Positions 61,601 to 64,000 of a DNA stretch of 64,000 bases are shown piece by piece (the first letter of the stretch is position 1; every line of letters begins with the position of its first letter). The stretch is from Glossina fuscipes. Lineage: Eukaryota; Arthropoda; Insecta; Diptera; Glossinidae. The stretch spans positions 12,224,552 through 12,288,551 of the forward strand of contig NW_023998415.1 of the NCBI RefSeq assembly GCF_014805625.2, written 5' to 3'. A model generated the notes under the pieces. That model was given only the letters and a program-made list of their open reading frames with translations, was not told where the DNA came from and searched no databases. The position numbers and the translations under genes are program-made.

Positions 61601-64000
61601 GCTATACTGTTCATAGACTTGTATAATTTTTGGATAGTATCGAGATTCAAGCGGAACCTTTCAAAACTTGACAAACGACTTACGATGACCAACGTTGGAT
61701 GAGGCGTTAACAAGAGCATCGAAATGATACGCGTAGGATTGATCGAAATGTGATAATCATTAGCGGCCGCCTTTCGCAATTTTATGAAAAGAAAAATAAT
61801 ATTTTTTTGTCCTTAGCAAGCGCAGGAACTCACCGTAATTTCATTTTGGAGAATATCTTTGAAAAGTTTTATAAAAGTCAAAAACCCCCCAAAAAAAAAA
61901 ACAAACGAAGATAATTAATTTAGTCGCAAATGTACTTATGATTCTTTTATATATATATTTCTTTTTGTTTTTTTTTTTTTATTATTTTTATTTTGCCAGC
62001 AAGTGTTCTTTTGTGAAATTAAATCCAAGCACTTCGGCAGTCAATTTATTTGATATATTTAAAGTTAAAGAAGAAATACTTTTAACGAAAAATTTTTTAT
62101 TCAAAACTATTTTCCTTTTAACTTATGTTACTTTCGCTGTTTATTTACTTTTGTTTTTATTATTCTTTTTACTCTCTGTAAATTGTTATACGCGTGCATA
62201 AATAATATATGACTTATAATTTAATTATGTTTACGGTTTTCGGTCGTTTAACGGAAAACTATTAATGAAAGCTTGCGACGTTTTCAACCGACACGTCTAA
62301 TAAGCATTTATTAACAGCGTGAACTGAAAGTATTCCAAAGGCTAACACGCTTTATAATGACTCGTAACTCATTGCTTGCTTTGGCACAAACGACCGCGTA
62401 CTAAATAATATATGTTCGTACATAAAGCAGCCGTCAGTTTAGACGGCGGGTAGAACATTTTCGATAAGATTAAAACAACAACATCACATCATTCACCTAT
62501 CACTCTATACCCTTTTCCCATTTTAAGAAAATTTCGCAGGGAAACTGAATTCTCCGGAATGTTTATTAATTGCTTTAAATACATTTATCTCTCTCAGTTA
62601 AGATACTCAATTCATTTTCCTGTCATAACCCTTATTGCGATTAAGTTGAAATAATTTTTCCCGAAATACTGCTAATGGCATTGCATTGTGGTTTGGTTGT
62701 GGTTTTTCGTTTTTTTTGTTTTTTTTGTTTTTTTTTTTTTTTTGCTCTTTTTTTGCTCTTTTTCGAATATTTTAATAATTTTTAATATTTTCTTTTTAAC
62801 TTAAATGAATTCTCTTTTATTGTCTATCCGCCTGCTATCCATGTGTATACGGTATTTTGCCAACTCAGTTATTGATTATTATTATTATTATTATTATTAA
62901 TAACAAAAATGTGTTGTTTTGCTTTCTTAACAAAGATTTGTACCCGTACGTATGCAATAGTTCTTGGTGTAGAGTTGTTGCGGTCAGATATATATATATA
63001 TATATGTATTTATTTGTGTATATAGATGTATATGTATGTTCCTTGGGCTGTTATCATATCATTGATAATAAGTACAATACTCGCAACAGTACACTTAACA
63101 ACACCTACATACACTTGAGAAACTCGATATTTGTCTAAAGCTAGAGGTAAACACTATACTTATGGATTTTGTACAGGTTGACCGAGGAGCCAACTGTCGC
63201 AAAATATTTTTACAATTTAATCATTTTTATCACTGTTTTATTAAGAGGATACAGTCCTTCATTTAACATTTGTCAAAGGAATTATTTCAAATATTCACAA
63301 TGAAACACTTCATTATATCCGGGATTTGATTGAATAAATATTTTATTTTAAAACTTTTTCCCTTTAACAAGTCTTTTTCAAGTGATTGTCAGTGAGCCAA
63401 TCAAAATTGTATTAACTGCTATGTCGATGTAAACGACGACACAAAAATAAATGACATAAATGTCGACGGCACGATACGACTTGTCACCTGATTGCCTGAG
63501 ACACCAGGCGTCGTTATTACACCCGATTATTACCTATAACGTGAATTCATATAAGGCAGACTCGTATACCACACGTTGTCATCCATCGTGTTCATTTAAC
63601 ACGCTACAGGAGCTTCGTGTGACATAGTAAAAATACGAGACAGATTTTACAATTTGATTACATCGTATTACTATTAAAATAACGTGTCAGTCCATAAAAG
63701 AAAACGAAGAAAATATGTGTCGATAAATTTTTTTATGTAGGTGTTATGAGAAAAAATAAATGTTTATTATTCAATGGCCATAAAAATTATATTTGTATAA
63801 TCGAAGTGAGTTGTAGTAGACAGACGTTAATATAGCACGTAACGAATCTACTTTGCTATAGGGCAGTCTACTCAAACTCTATATAATCGAAATCACTTGT
63901 ACATCGCGGATTTATATAACATGGAACGAATCTACTGTAGTCTACTGTAATCCACTGTAGTTTACTATATAAAAAAGTGGAGTGACTTCCACTACATGGA
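58620..64000. other. No gene recognised at the right end
   Basis: AT-rich DNA with AT runs near 59,970-60,020 and 62,990-63,005, GAAATACATATACAT repeats near 58,917-58,965, a T-rich tract at 62,708-62,763, and CTACTGTAG repeats near 63,930. No coding signal was noticed. Confidence 0.5.

Noticed and set aside
1..64000. CRISPR arrays, operons or bacterial contamination
   Set aside because: No spaced direct repeats of CRISPR type were seen, and the genes are spliced eukaryotic genes throughout.

Overview
This is a gene-poor, AT-rich 64 kb window of a fly nuclear genome, most likely a higher (calyptrate-type) dipteran. The evidence is spliced minus-strand genes with short 55-82 nt introns and fly-like protein sequences, a nuclear tRNA followed by an oligo-T stop, many AT, TTA and poly-A microsatellites, and dispersed repeats ending in the 'GGACAGACGGAC ... 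GATTCAGAA ... AATATACCC' type of tail familiar from fly genomes. From memory, nonstop, Galpha-f and limpet all lie on chromosome arm 3L (Muller element D) in Drosophila, so the window is probably Muller D. The species cannot be named from the sequence alone; tsetse, blowfly or muscid are all possible.

Layout. 1-39,600: no intact gene recognised. The region holds simple repeats, a piggyBac remnant with both TTAA-flanked ends (17,431-18,521), a decayed R1-type LINE fragment (about 22,130-23,110), several dispersed repeat copies, and an odd block at 32,040-34,262. That block contains 70-bp tandem repeats interrupted by an N gap, a TATA/initiator promoter pattern on the minus strand, and a long A/C-rich array. 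39,629-41,085: a limpet (multi-LIM) gene fragment on the minus strand that keeps its introns but carries a stop, two frameshifts and both ends missing. 41,781-42,066: two small tandem arrays. 42,713-42,784: tRNA-Pro(CGG). 43,231-44,939 (open to 45,563): nonstop, the USP22/Ubp8-type deubiquitinase of SAGA, resolved into five exons. 45,570-51,700: intergenic, with a perfect 92-bp tandem duplication. 51,725-55,930: Galpha-f, a fly Gs-like G protein alpha subunit, resolved into four exons with a 2.8 kb repeat-filled intron. 56,932-57,227: a perfect 84-bp inverted repeat. 57,730-58,590: a dead mariner transposase. 58,600-64,000: no gene seen.

The two intact protein genes are on the same strand but have unrelated roles: chromatin deubiquitination and heterotrimeric G-protein signalling. 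Nothing suggests a shared pathway. I found no convincing new multi-gene system. The most interesting items are the perfect hairpin locus at 57 kb, the repeat/promoter block at 32-34 kb, the decayed limpet copy, and the long N-terminal extension of nonstop that lacks an ATG.
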